A stretch of 64,000 bases of DNA. Source: CAVRXQ01 sp963838845 (GTDB lineage Bacteria > Actinomycetota > Acidimicrobiia > Acidimicrobiales > Bog-793). Every line of letters starts with the position of its first letter. Position 1 is the stretch's first letter. Shown here piece by piece: positions 1-10,127 of the stretch. The notes beneath the pieces are model-generated. The model had not been told where the DNA came from and searched no databases. It was given only the letters and a program-made list of their open reading frames with translations. The position numbers and the translations under genes are program-made. The stretch is from NCBI GenBank assembly GCA_963838845.1, contig CAWISR010000003.1:186001-250000 (forward strand), read 5' to 3'.

Positions 1-138
1 CGCTCTCGTTGGCAGGAGGCGCTGCGCGGCTCGATCGTCTCCGACGTGCTCCGCTACGCCGCCCAACACGAAATCGACGTGCACGTCATCGCGCGACGCA
101 AACCCCACGAACTCGCGCCGCCCCAAGACGAGGGCTGA
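1..138 (+). CDS. C-terminal fragment of an unassigned protein
   Basis: The first 45 codons are open in frame 1 and end at TGA 136-138, so this is the 3' end of a gene that starts outside the window. The stretch around GSIVSDVLRYAAQ, followed by a hydrophobic strand with HVIARR, resembles the last helix and strand of a universal-stress-protein or KdpD-like domain, which also occurs as a tail on some transporters. That resemblance is weak and based on 45 residues only, so no function is assigned. An 87-base gap separates it from the convergent YceI gene. Confidence 0.5.
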   Translation, partial: RSRWQEALRGSIVSDVLRYAAQHEIDVHVIARRKPHELAPPQDEG

Positions 139-225
139 ATTTCGAGAGTCGTTCGCGCTCCGGACGCGTCACGGGGTCGGACCGGACGCACCGACCCGAC
201 CCCCGCGTCGTCGAACGAGATGGAC

Positions 226-810
226 TCAGGCTTGGAGGGTCACCTCAGCCTCGATCTCGATCCGAACCTTGTCGCTGACCACGACGCCGCCGCTGTCGAG
301 CGTGGCGTTGAAGGCGACGCCGAAGTCCTGACGGTTGATCTCTCCCGAGGCGGAAAACCCGAGACGCGAACCGAAGTACGCGTCCTTGGTGCCGCCGTTG
401 AACTCGAGGTCCAACGTCACAGGCTTGGTGACTCCGCGCAGCGTCAAGTCGCCGGTGAGCTTCCACTGGTCGCCAGCCGGCTCAATCTTCGTGCTCGCAA
501 ATGTCATTGTCGGGTAATGCTCGACGTCGAAGAAATCGCTCGTCCGCAGGTGCCCATCCCGAGTCGCGTCGTCAGTCGTCACGCTCGCCATCCGAACCTC
601 CGCCGCGACCTTCGAGTCGGTCGGGTTCTCGGCGACTTCGATTGTTCCCTCGAAATCCGGGAAGTGTCCCCGGACTTTCGTCACCATCAAGTGGCGAGCC
701 ACAAAGGCAATCTTTGTGTGCGCCTTGTCGAGGACGTAACTCCCCGGCGCCGGGACGACCCGGCCATCCACCACTTGCGTAATCGCCTGATCGACGGTTT
801 CCGCACTCAT
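226..810 (-). CDS. YceI family lipid-binding-like protein
   Basis: Predicted 194-residue YceI family protein. The family forms an extended lipocalin-like barrel that binds polyisoprenoid or other amphiphilic ligands; the ligand here is unknown. Visible family marks are the N-terminal GSYVLDKAHTKIAFVARHL, the central DFFDVEHYPTMTF, and DLTLRGVTKPVTLDLEF in the second half. No signal peptide is seen, so a cytoplasmic location is likely, unlike E. coli YceI. The ATG at 810 is chosen because AGGAGG lies seven bases upstream; a longer reading to 870 would run through the operator. It is divergent from a MarR gene, and the palindrome between them suggests MarR control. Confidence 0.93.
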   Translation of the reverse strand: MSAETVDQAITQVVDGRVVPAPGSYVLDKAHTKIAFVARHLMVTKVRGHFPDFEGTIEVAENPTDSKVAAEVRMASVTTDDATRDGHLRTSDFFDVEHYPTMTFASTKIEPAGDQWKLTGDLTLRGVTKPVTLDLEFNGGTKDAYFGSRLGFSASGEINRQDFGVAFNATLDSGGVVVSDKVRIEIEAEVTLQA

Positions 811-858
811 CTGCTTCCTCCTGGCTTGGCATGGAGTCCGTCTTTCGGACGAACTTAC

Positions 859-885
859 TTGTGTCAACAATTATTGTCTACACAA
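859..885. promoter_or_regulatory. 27-bp palindrome between yceI and marR, candidate MarR operator
   Basis: The sequence is symmetric about base 872: TTGTGT (859-864) pairs with ACACAA (880-885), and ACAAT (867-871) with ATTGT (873-877) around a single central T. Only two positions on each side break the symmetry. It is AT-rich in a GC-rich setting and sits between the divergent starts at 810 and 917. ACAATNATTGT-type cores are common among MarR-family operators, so autoregulation of marR and control of yceI is the natural reading, but it is inferred. Confidence 0.7.
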
Positions 886-916
886 CTATTCCCTGGCAAG
901 CGGCTAGGCTGTGGTG

Positions 917-1462
917 ATGGCAGACGGGCCGACGATGGACGGCGCCGCGGCGGAACCCGGCTCTCGAAAAGGGCACGCGAGCTGCGATTCGGGTGTGCGG
1001 ATCACCCTTGTCGGGATGCTGTTCGAGATCACGTCGTCGCTCCAACGGGCGCTCCTTCCCGCGATTGAACGCGACCTCGGCCAGAGCGGCCTCGCCTTCC
1101 AGGTCCTGGTCCGCCTCGCCCGGTCGCCCGGCGAAAGACTGCGAATGGCGGATCTCGCCGAGCAGACCGGACTCACGCCGGGCGGGTTGACCCGTACGAT
1201 CGACCGGCTCGTCGAGGCGGGCTTCGTCACCCGGACGGCGTGTGCCGGGGACCGCCGGGTCGTCTACGCCGAACTGACCGGCCCCGGACACCGTCAGTGC
1301 GCGCAGCTGCTCGAGCGTCACGAACGCGAGATCGCCCAGATTCTCGACGGCGTCTTCGACGCGCACGACGGCGAGCTCCTCCTCGTGATGTTGGAGCGCC
1401 TGCGCGATCGCGTCCACCCCGGCGCGACGAGGAACACCGACATCGGAGCCGCCGCGCACTGA
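917..1462 (+). CDS. MarR family transcriptional regulator
   Basis: Predicted 181-residue MarR-type winged helix-turn-helix repressor. The DNA-binding part runs from about residue 65 to 125: RMADLAEQTGLTPGGLTRTI is the helix-turn-helix, and the wing follows with DRRVVYAELT, where the D-R pair is the family's typical wing motif. Flanking helices provide the dimer interface. Three starts lie in tandem (GTG 911, GTG 914, ATG 917). ATG 917 is preferred because an AGG sits eight bases upstream. It is divergent from yceI and shares the 859-885 palindrome. It could sense small phenolic or oxidising compounds like other MarR proteins, but the ligand cannot be told from sequence. Confidence 0.9.
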   Translation: MADGPTMDGAAAEPGSRKGHASCDSGVRITLVGMLFEITSSLQRALLPAIERDLGQSGLAFQVLVRLARSPGERLRMADLAEQTGLTPGGLTRTIDRLVEAGFVTRTACAGDRRVVYAELTGPGHRQCAQLLERHEREIAQILDGVFDAHDGELLLVMLERLRDRVHPGATRNTDIGAAAH

Positions 1463-1530
1463 CAGGCCAGATCAGCAGCAGCGTCCTCGCGTTAGCGTCG
1501 AACGAGAGCAAGCGAAGACGGGGAGTTGAG

Positions 1531-4197
<2,667 letters not shown>

Positions 4198-4201
4198 CGG
4201 C

Positions 4202-5014
4202 TCAGCCGAGGGTGATGAGCCGCCCGAGCCCGATGTCGCGCATCCAGCTCTCGAGCACGGACGTCACCCAGCTCAGCCGGTTGAGGACCAGCAAGACACC
4301 GAAACACGCGAGCAGGACCGAAGAGCCGAGTGTGATCGCGCGCAGGTGCCGGCGAACGACCTTCAGCGCACCGGCGGCCGTGCCGAGACCGCATCCGACA
4401 ATGAGGAAGGGCACCCCGAGCCCGAGAGAGTAGAACGCGAGCAGCACCGCGCCGTTCCCGAGCCCGCGGTCGCTGAGCGCGACGACGAGCACCGAGGAGA
4501 GCACCGGTCCGATGCACGGCGTCCAGCCGAACCCGAACGCCGCACCCGCGACCGGTGCCGCGAAAGGACCAAAGCGCGACGCGTTGATGTGGAACCGCGC
4601 TTCGCCGTAGAGCACGGGGAGGTTGACCACCACAGAGGCAGCGAGGAACGCGGCCATCGCAAGGATGACGCCACCAGAGATGCGCGTCAAAAGGACGTGA
4701 TTGCGAACGAGCGTGGAACCGACCGCCGTCGCCGACACACCGAGAAGGACGAAGACGACGCCGAAGCCGAAGATGAACAACAGCGTGTCGCGGGCGATCC
4801 GCGCGATCTGGCGCCTACGTCCCCGTTCGAGCTCGCCGAGATCGAGGCCGGTGACCATCGAGAGATAGGCCGGCACGACCGGCAGCACACACGGAGATGC
4901 GAACGAGACAATCCCGCCGCCGAAGGCCACGAGATCATTGACGTTCGTCGCCACCGCACCCCATATTGGCACCGAGCGCGACAAGCGACCTCCACGGAGC
5001 GAGGATGCTTGCAT
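4202..5014 (-). CDS. ccdA: CcdA-type cytochrome c biogenesis / thiol-disulfide transmembrane protein
   Basis: Predicted six-helix membrane protein of the CcdA/DsbD-beta family, which carries reducing equivalents across the membrane for cytochrome c maturation or extracytoplasmic thiol reduction. The two catalytic cysteines are in SFASPCVLPVVPAYLS in the first helix and FGWTPCIGPVLSSVL in the fourth, the usual paired SPC and TPC motifs. The start is uncertain. ATG 5014 gives 270 residues, but GGAGG lies just before an in-frame TTG at 4984, and a GTG at 4972 is also possible; both give a shorter N-terminus closer to the family. No thioredoxin or ResB gene is adjacent. The gene ends five bases from convergent acnA. 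Confidence 0.92.
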   Translation of the reverse strand: MQASSLRGGRLSRSVPIWGAVATNVNDLVAFGGGIVSFASPCVLPVVPAYLSMVTGLDLGELERGRRRQIARIARDTLLFIFGFGVVFVLLGVSATAVGSTLVRNHVLLTRISGGVILAMAAFLAASVVVNLPVLYGEARFHINASRFGPFAAPVAGAAFGFGWTPCIGPVLSSVLVVALSDRGLGNGAVLLAFYSLGLGVPFLIVGCGLGTAAGALKVVRRHLRAITLGSSVLLACFGVLLVLNRLSWVTSVLESWMRDIGLGRLITLG

Positions 5015-5060
5015 CCACGCTTGATCGACGGCAATGTCGAGACGTGGAGTTCGCGCAGTG

Positions 5061-5324
5061 ATGCTGACCGCCACCGAAATCGCGGTCCTCGACCTCGAGC
5101 GGTGCTGGCCAGTGATGAGGAACCGGCCCGCAAAGAGCGACGTCATCCGCGAAGACGTCGGCCTGTCGCGCACGCGCTACTACGCGATCGTCGGCGCGCT
5201 CTGCGACTCCGAGGAAGCCGCCGCGTACGATCCGCTGACTGTCCGTCGATTGCGGCGGCGACGCGACGAGCGTCGACGCGCGAGGTTTGCAGCGGAACCG
5301 CCCCGCAAACGTCGGCCACGCTGA
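5061..5324 (+). CDS. DUF3263 family small protein
   Basis: Predicted 87-residue protein with the pattern of DUF3263, a small actinobacterial family of unknown function. The visible core is LTATEIAVLDLERCW, then the helix-turn-helix-like GLSRTRYYAIVGAL, then DPLTVRRLRRRRDERRRAR. The basic C-terminus suggests nucleic-acid contact, which is inference. ATG 5061 follows GTGGAG at a good distance. Its stop codon (5322-5324) overlaps the only plausible beginning of otsB, so the two genes may be translationally coupled. It is divergent from ccdA. Confidence 0.75.
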   Translation: MLTATEIAVLDLERCWPVMRNRPAKSDVIREDVGLSRTRYYAIVGALCDSEEAAAYDPLTVRRLRRRRDERRRARFAAEPPRKRRPR

Positions 5325-6115
5325 CCCCCGAAGGGCGCGCGATCGCGCGCCTTGTCACGTCCCCGCACGTAACAGGGATCGCCGTCGACTTCGACGGCAC
5401 GCTCGCCGAGATCGTCGCCGACCCATCCCACGCGCGACCGCTTCCCGGCGCGAGCAGCGTGGTCCGCACCCTCGCTCGGCGCTTCGCGAAGGTCGCCGTC
5501 GTCTCCGGGCGTCCGATCGCGTTCCTCGTCGACAGGCTCGACCTCGATCACCAGCCGGTCCCGGTCGAGCTCTATGGCCAGTACGGCCTTGAGCACCGCC
5601 TCGCCGACGGCACGGTGATCGAGCCGCCGCAGCAACAGCGCTACGTCGACGTTGTCGACGCCGCCCTGCGCGACGCCCGTGCCCATGTTCCGCCCGGTGT
5701 GATCGTTGAGGCGAAGGGCATCGCCCTCACGCTCCATTGGCGACAGGCCCCTGCGGCGAAGGACGCGTCGCTGACGCTCGCCCGCGAGCTCGCCGAGCGT
5801 CACGGCTTGTACGCCCGAGAGGGGAAGATGGCGATCGAACTCGTCCCGGACCTGGCACAGGACAAAGGCACCGCGATCCGGTCGGTCTTCGCCGAGCTCG
5901 TCATGGGATGCGTCCTTGGAGACGACGTCGGCGACATCCCGGCATTCCGCGCGGCGCGTGATCTCGAACGCGTTCGCGACTTCGCCGCGGTGCTCGTCGT
6001 GGCGACGAGCCCGGAGACCCCTCCGGAGCTCTTGGAGCTCGCCGACGTGTGTGTCGATGGACCGCCCGGCGCGCTCAAATTCTTGCGGCGCCTCGCCGCG
6101 GGGGCCGCTAGCTGA
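5321..6115 (+). CDS. otsB: Trehalose-6-phosphate phosphatase, start codon non-canonical
   Basis: HAD-superfamily phosphatase predicted to convert trehalose 6-phosphate to trehalose. Motif I is AVDFDGTLAEIV with both catalytic aspartates, motif II contains VVSGRP, the substrate-side YGQYGLE is intact, and the last motifs are KMAIELVPDLAQDKGTAI and LGDDVGDIPAF. The reading frame has no ATG, GTG or TTG between the DUF3263 start region and motif I. The nearest candidate is CTG 5321, which overlaps the upstream TGA (CTGA) and gives 264 residues; the next canonical start upstream is GTG 5102, almost inside the start of DUF3263. Its last 8 bases overlap the 3' end of convergent otsA. Confidence 0.85.
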   Translation: MTPEGRAIARLVTSPHVTGIAVDFDGTLAEIVADPSHARPLPGASSVVRTLARRFAKVAVVSGRPIAFLVDRLDLDHQPVPVELYGQYGLEHRLADGTVIEPPQQQRYVDVVDAALRDARAHVPPGVIVEAKGIALTLHWRQAPAAKDASLTLARELAERHGLYAREGKMAIELVPDLAQDKGTAIRSVFAELVMGCVLGDDVGDIPAFRAARDLERVRDFAAVLVVATSPETPPELLELADVCVDGPPGALKFLRRLAAGAAS

Positions 6116-7514
6116 CCCGGTTGTCGGCGGGCATCGCCCGTTCTACGACGTCGCGGAGCCACACCGCCGGCGGTCGTCTTCCGGCGATCTCCGCGAGCTT
6201 CTCCGACCGCGTTCGCCGCTCGCTCCCATCGAGTGCGAGGGCGTCGCGCAAAACCTCTGCGGTTCCTGCAACGTCGAACGGTTCGATCGGAAGCGCGTAG
6301 TCACCGAGCTCTTCGTACGCTCCTGCCCGCACACTCAGTCCGAGCGCGGCGTCGGTGCGGCTCAGAACGGCTCCTTCCTTCGCGACAAGGTTCATGCCGT
6401 CACGGATCGGGTTGACCAACAAGACCTCCGCTACGGTCAGCGAGGCGATCGATGCGTCGAGATCATCGGCGATCTCGAGCTCGATCGGCGGATGCTTCGC
6501 CGTCGAGAATCGGTCGTTGATGCGAGCGCTGACCTGTTCGATCACGCTGCGATAGGCGATGTATTCCGGAAGGTCGGCGCGCGACGAATACAGGCGCGCC
6601 GAGAAGACGACCTCGTCGAGCAGGGACTTGTCGTCCTCGAGAAGTGCCTCGTAGGCGAGGAAGCCGCGCACGATGTTCTTCGAAGGTTCGACGCGGTCGG
6701 TTCGGAAGATCAGTCGTCGCCCTTGGAGGTTCTCGACGATGTCGTCACGAGAACGCGCCACCTCGTCGGTGTCCGCGATACGCGAAAGCTCCTCCGCGTC
6801 GACGCCAAGGGGGATGACTGCGACATGCACCCCCGTTATCAGCGCGTCCGCGACGCAACGCTCGAAGGATTTCGCCCAACGGTGGGTGTGGAATGCGGTC
6901 GTCCCGTACGCGCAGAGCCCTTGGAGCAGCTCGCGTCGGATCTGCGTTGGCAACACGGCGAGTTCCTCGGGACCGCAGAACGGCGTGTGCGAGAAGTGAA
7001 TCGTTCGCAAGTCGGGGCGGTTCTTCGCGAGCTCGACACCGCAGAGCGCGAGGTGATAGTCGTTCACGACGACGGTCGCCCCGTGGTCGGCGACGCGGGC
7101 GATCTCACCCGCGAACGCCGCGTTGTAGGCGCGATAGCCCGCCCAGGCTTCATGCCAGCGCCGGTCGAGAACGGGGCGGTACGTCGCGTCGAAAAGACCG
7201 TGCAGGAGCGGCCAGAGGGTTCCGTTCGCGATCACGCGATACGCCGAGGCGATCAGCTCCTCGGTTACGTCGACGAGACGTACCTCAACACCACCTGACG
7301 TCCGCACCGGGATCTGCCCGCCCGCCGCCCGCCGCTCGGCGTCGTTCATCGCCGCCGCGACCCACACTGCGTCGGCGCCTTCGAGGGCGCGCGCGAGGCT
7401 CGGCGCGACCCCGCCGCCGGCATGGCCGGCGATGATCCGGCCCCCGGCGGTCGAGCTCACCGACAGCGGGCCGCGGTTCGAGGCGACGACGAGTCCGACG
7501 CGCCGCTCAGCCAT
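6108..7514 (-). CDS. otsA: GT20 family glycosyltransferase, trehalose-6-phosphate synthase type
   Basis: Predicted 468-residue retaining GT-B enzyme of family GT20, expected to join UDP- or another NDP-glucose to glucose 6-phosphate. Recognisable motifs are ASNRGPL at the N-terminus, VVNDYHLAL, HFSHTPF, IPLGVD and VNPIRDGMNLVAKE near the nucleotide-sugar site. The phosphate-binding loop, usually VDRLDYxKG, reads RTDRVEPSKN: the key Arg and Lys are kept but the surroundings differ, so a relaxed or different donor or acceptor, or a glucosylglycerol-phosphate-like reaction, cannot be excluded. The adjacent convergent OtsB supports trehalose synthesis. ATG 7514 is taken as the start; the divergent groEL control region lies beyond it. 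Confidence 0.88.
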   Translation of the reverse strand: MAERRVGLVVASNRGPLSVSSTAGGRIIAGHAGGGVAPSLARALEGADAVWVAAAMNDAERRAAGGQIPVRTSGGVEVRLVDVTEELIASAYRVIANGTLWPLLHGLFDATYRPVLDRRWHEAWAGYRAYNAAFAGEIARVADHGATVVVNDYHLALCGVELAKNRPDLRTIHFSHTPFCGPEELAVLPTQIRRELLQGLCAYGTTAFHTHRWAKSFERCVADALITGVHVAVIPLGVDAEELSRIADTDEVARSRDDIVENLQGRRLIFRTDRVEPSKNIVRGFLAYEALLEDDKSLLDEVVFSARLYSSRADLPEYIAYRSVIEQVSARINDRFSTAKHPPIELEIADDLDASIASLTVAEVLLVNPIRDGMNLVAKEGAVLSRTDAALGLSVRAGAYEELGDYALPIEPFDVAGTAEVLRDALALDGSERRTRSEKLAEIAGRRPPAVWLRDVVERAMPADNRVS

Positions 7515-7627
7515 CGGGCGAGTTTTCCACCTCTGACGTGCACACCCGCGGAACCAGGTGGTGCCGCGCCATCGGTTCCGGCGCCTTTCCCCTCACCTTG
7601 CGGTGCGCGCCCCGAAGTGATTTGCTG

Positions 7628-7654
7628 TTAGCACTCATACCGATAGAGTGCTAG
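7628..7654 (+). promoter_or_regulatory. CIRCE element (HrcA operator) of groEL
   Basis: TTAGCACTC (7628-7636), a nine-base spacer, and GAGTGCTAG (7646-7654) form the CIRCE inverted repeat with one deviation from consensus at the last base. It lies 40 bases before the groEL ATG, the standard place for HrcA repression of chaperonin genes. No hrcA or dnaJ is in the window. Confidence 0.93.
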
Positions 7655-7694
7655 CGCTCGGGTAGGCCGAGCGACCCAATGGAGGACACCCGAG

Positions 7695-9320
7695 ATGGCG
7701 AAGTTGATCGAGTTCGACGAGAAGGCCCGGCGGGCACTCGAGCGGGGAATGAACCAGCTCGTAGACGCCGTGAAGGTCACGCTCGGACCAAAGGGACGCA
7801 ACGTCGTCCTGGAAAAGAAGTGGGGCGCACCGACGATCACGAATGACGGGGTCTCGATCGCCAAAGAGATCGACCTGGAAGACCCCTTCGAGAAGGTCGG
7901 CGCCGAGCTCGTGAAGGAAGTCGCGAAGAAGACCGACGACGTCGCCGGTGACGGCACGACGACGGCGACGGTGCTCGCCGGGGCGCTCGTACGTGAGGGG
8001 CTGCGCAACGTCGCCGCCGGAGCGAACCCGATGTCGCTGAAGCGCGGCATCGAAGCGGCGGTCGAGGCCGCCGTCTCCCGTTTGAAGGAGATCTCGAAGG
8101 ACACCGACTCAAAGGACCAGATTGCCCAGGTCGCCGGCATCTCCGCCGCCGACCCGGAGATCGGAGCGATGATCGCCGAGGCGATCGACAAGGTCGGCAA
8201 GGACGGCGTCATCACCGTCGAGGAGTCCCAGACCTTCGGCATGGAGATGGACCTCGTCGAAGGGATGCGCTTTGACAAGGGCTACATCTCGCCGTACTTC
8301 GTCACCGACCCCGATCGCATGGAGGCGGTTCTCGAAGATCCGTACGTGCTGTTGAGCGGGGGAAAGATCTCGGCCGTCCGCGACCTGCTCCCGGTCCTCG
8401 AAAAGGTGATGCAGACGGGCAAGCCGTTCGTCGTCATCGCCGAGGACGTCGAGGGCGAGGCACTCGCGACCTTGGTCGTGAACAAGATCCGCGGCACGTT
8501 CCGGTCCGCGGCGGTGAAGGCCCCCGGCTTCGGTGAGCGTCGCAAGGCGATGCTCCAGGACATGGCCATCCTCACCGGCGGCCAGGTGATCACCGAGGAC
8601 GTCGGCTTGAAGCTCGAGAACGCGACCCTCGACCTGCTCGGGCGCGCCCGCAAGATCGTCATCTCGAAGGACGAGACGACGGTCGTCGAGGGCGCCGGTG
8701 CCGAGAGCGACATCAAGGGCCGCATCAACCAGATCAAGACCGAGATCGAGAACACCGACTCTGACTACGACCGGGAGAAGCTGCAGGAGCGTCTGGCCAA
8801 GCTCTCCGGAGGTGTCGCCGTCATCAAGGTCGGTGCCGCGACCGAGGTCGAACTCAAGGAGAAGAAGCACCGCATCGAAGACGCGGTGTCGACGACGAAG
8901 GCCGCAATCGAAGAGGGCGTCGTTCCCGGTGGGGGCGTCGCCCTGCTCCGCACGCAAAAGACGATCCTCGATCGCGCCGAGAAGCTCGAAGGCGACGAGG
9001 CCACGGGAGCTCGTATCGTCGCCCGCGCCGTCGAGGAGCCGCTCAAACAGATCGCGACGAACGCCGGTCTCGAAGGTGGCGTCGTGCTCGAGAAGGTGCG
9101 GGGCTTGAAGGGCCTTTCCGAGGGTCTCAACGCCGAATCCGGCGTCTACGAGGACCTCATCAAGGCCGGTGTCATCGACGCGGCGAAGGTGACGCGCTCG
9201 GCTCTGCAGAACGCGGCGTCCATCGCCGCACTGTTCTTGACGACGGAAGCGGTCGTCGTCGACAAGCCTGAAGAGAAGGCCCCGGCCATGCCACCCGGCG
9301 GCGGGATGGACGACTTCTAG
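7695..9320 (+). CDS. groEL: Chaperonin GroEL
   Basis: Predicted 541-residue 60-kDa chaperonin that folds proteins in an ATP-driven double ring. Near-complete conservation is visible: VTLGPKGRNVVLEKKWGAPT, the ATP-site VAGDGTTTATVLA, EDVEGEALATLVVNKIRGT in the apical domain, and VVPGGGVALLR. The C-terminus ends in GGGMDDF instead of a long GGM repeat. ATG 7695 follows GGAGG. There is no groES directly upstream, so this is a stand-alone groEL copy, as is common in actinobacteria, which often also have a groESL operon elsewhere. A CIRCE element precedes it and a strong hairpin follows. Confidence 0.98.
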   Translation: MAKLIEFDEKARRALERGMNQLVDAVKVTLGPKGRNVVLEKKWGAPTITNDGVSIAKEIDLEDPFEKVGAELVKEVAKKTDDVAGDGTTTATVLAGALVREGLRNVAAGANPMSLKRGIEAAVEAAVSRLKEISKDTDSKDQIAQVAGISAADPEIGAMIAEAIDKVGKDGVITVEESQTFGMEMDLVEGMRFDKGYISPYFVTDPDRMEAVLEDPYVLLSGGKISAVRDLLPVLEKVMQTGKPFVVIAEDVEGEALATLVVNKIRGTFRSAAVKAPGFGERRKAMLQDMAILTGGQVITEDVGLKLENATLDLLGRARKIVISKDETTVVEGAGAESDIKGRINQIKTEIENTDSDYDREKLQERLAKLSGGVAVIKVGAATEVELKEKKHRIEDAVSTTKAAIEEGVVPGGGVALLRTQKTILDRAEKLEGDEATGARIVARAVEEPLKQIATNAGLEGGVVLEKVRGLKGLSEGLNAESGVYEDLIKAGVIDAAKVTRSALQNAASIAALFLTTEAVVVDKPEEKAPAMPPGGGMDDF

Positions 9321-9335
9321 ATCGCCCGTACTTGA

Positions 9336-9371
9336 CGAAGAAGCGGGGCGCGCTGGCGCCCCGCTTCTTCG
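9336..9371 (+). terminator. Hairpin terminator after groEL
   Basis: A perfect 16-bp stem, CGAAGAAGCGGGGCGC (9336-9351) with its complement at 9356-9371, closes a four-base GCTG loop. It begins 16 bases after the groEL stop and ends 44 bases before the next gene. There is no clear T-tract, which is usual for high-GC actinobacterial terminators. Confidence 0.85.
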
Positions 9372-9415
9372 CGTGACGCGGCGGCGCGCTTCGTTCGCGG
9401 TCCTACGATGACCCG

Positions 9416-10126
9416 GTGACCGAGTCGCCCAGTCAGGTCGAAGAGTCCGTTTCTGAGGCACTCGACGGATGGGCGGTTCTCCACCTCTTTTTCTCTGTCG
9501 CCCATGACGTCGATCCCGAGGCCGTCGCCTCGGCGATCAAAGCGTGCGAATCCGACGGCCACCAGGCGTTCGCGGCCGAGATCCTCGGCCACAAGGCCGA
9601 CTTCGCGGTCGTCGGGCTTGGTCCATCGTTCCGCCGGCTGCGCCAACTCCAGAACGACCTCGTCCAAGCGGGCCTGTCGCTCGAGTGGTCGTACGTGTCG
9701 CTCACCGAGGTCTCGGAATACGCGAGCGGCGTGCCAGAAGCAATGAAACGCGCTCGCCTCCGTCCTGTCCTTCCACCGGAGGGACTCGAGATCTTCTGCT
9801 TCTACCCGATGTCGAAACGCCGCGGCGAACACGAGAACTGGTACCGGCTCGACCACGAGGAGCGTCTGCGGTTGATGATCGGTCACGGAACGACCGGACG
9901 GAAGTTCCGCGGCCGGGTCCTCCAACTCGTGACGGGATCCACCGGTCTCGACGACTGGGAGTGGGGTGTGACACTGTTCTGTCGCAGCTTCGACGACTTG
10001 AAGGAGTGCGTCTACACGATGCGGTTCGACGAGGCGTCGGCGCGCTTTGCGGAGTTCGGGCCGTTCCTCACCGGAACGATCGGTGATGCAACCGAGATCC
10101 TCGCTGGAATCACCCATCGCGATTGA
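9416..10126 (+). CDS. hemQ: Coproheme decarboxylase HemQ (chlorite dismutase family)
   Basis: Predicted 236-residue member of the chlorite-dismutase-like family, matching the HemQ branch that makes protoheme from coproheme III with peroxide in the coproporphyrin-dependent pathway. The pattern FYPMSKRR, NWYRLDHEER (candidate catalytic Tyr143), MIGHG (candidate proximal haem ligand His157), TGSTGLDDWEWGVTLF is the HemQ signature. The start is GTG 9416, just downstream of the groEL terminator. No other haem gene is close by. The stop is one base before the GTG proposed for larE, which implies cotranscription with a sulfur-transferase gene. Confidence 0.9.
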   Translation: MTESPSQVEESVSEALDGWAVLHLFFSVAHDVDPEAVASAIKACESDGHQAFAAEILGHKADFAVVGLGPSFRRLRQLQNDLVQAGLSLEWSYVSLTEVSEYASGVPEAMKRARLRPVLPPEGLEIFCFYPMSKRRGEHENWYRLDHEERLRLMIGHGTTGRKFRGRVLQLVTGSTGLDDWEWGVTLFCRSFDDLKECVYTMRFDEASARFAEFGPFLTGTIGDATEILAGITHRD

Positions 10127-10127
10127 C

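Noticed and set aside
4346..5320. Long upstream extension of the otsB frame
   Set aside because: It runs antisense to ccdA and through the DUF3263 gene with Arg/Glu/His-rich nonsense; only the part from about 5321 matches the phosphatase family.
7549..7580. CGGAACC...GGTTCCG inverted repeat upstream of otsA and groEL
   Set aside because: Arms of only seven bases with an 18-base spacer in GC-rich sequence; not distinguishable from chance, while the CIRCE element explains control of groEL.
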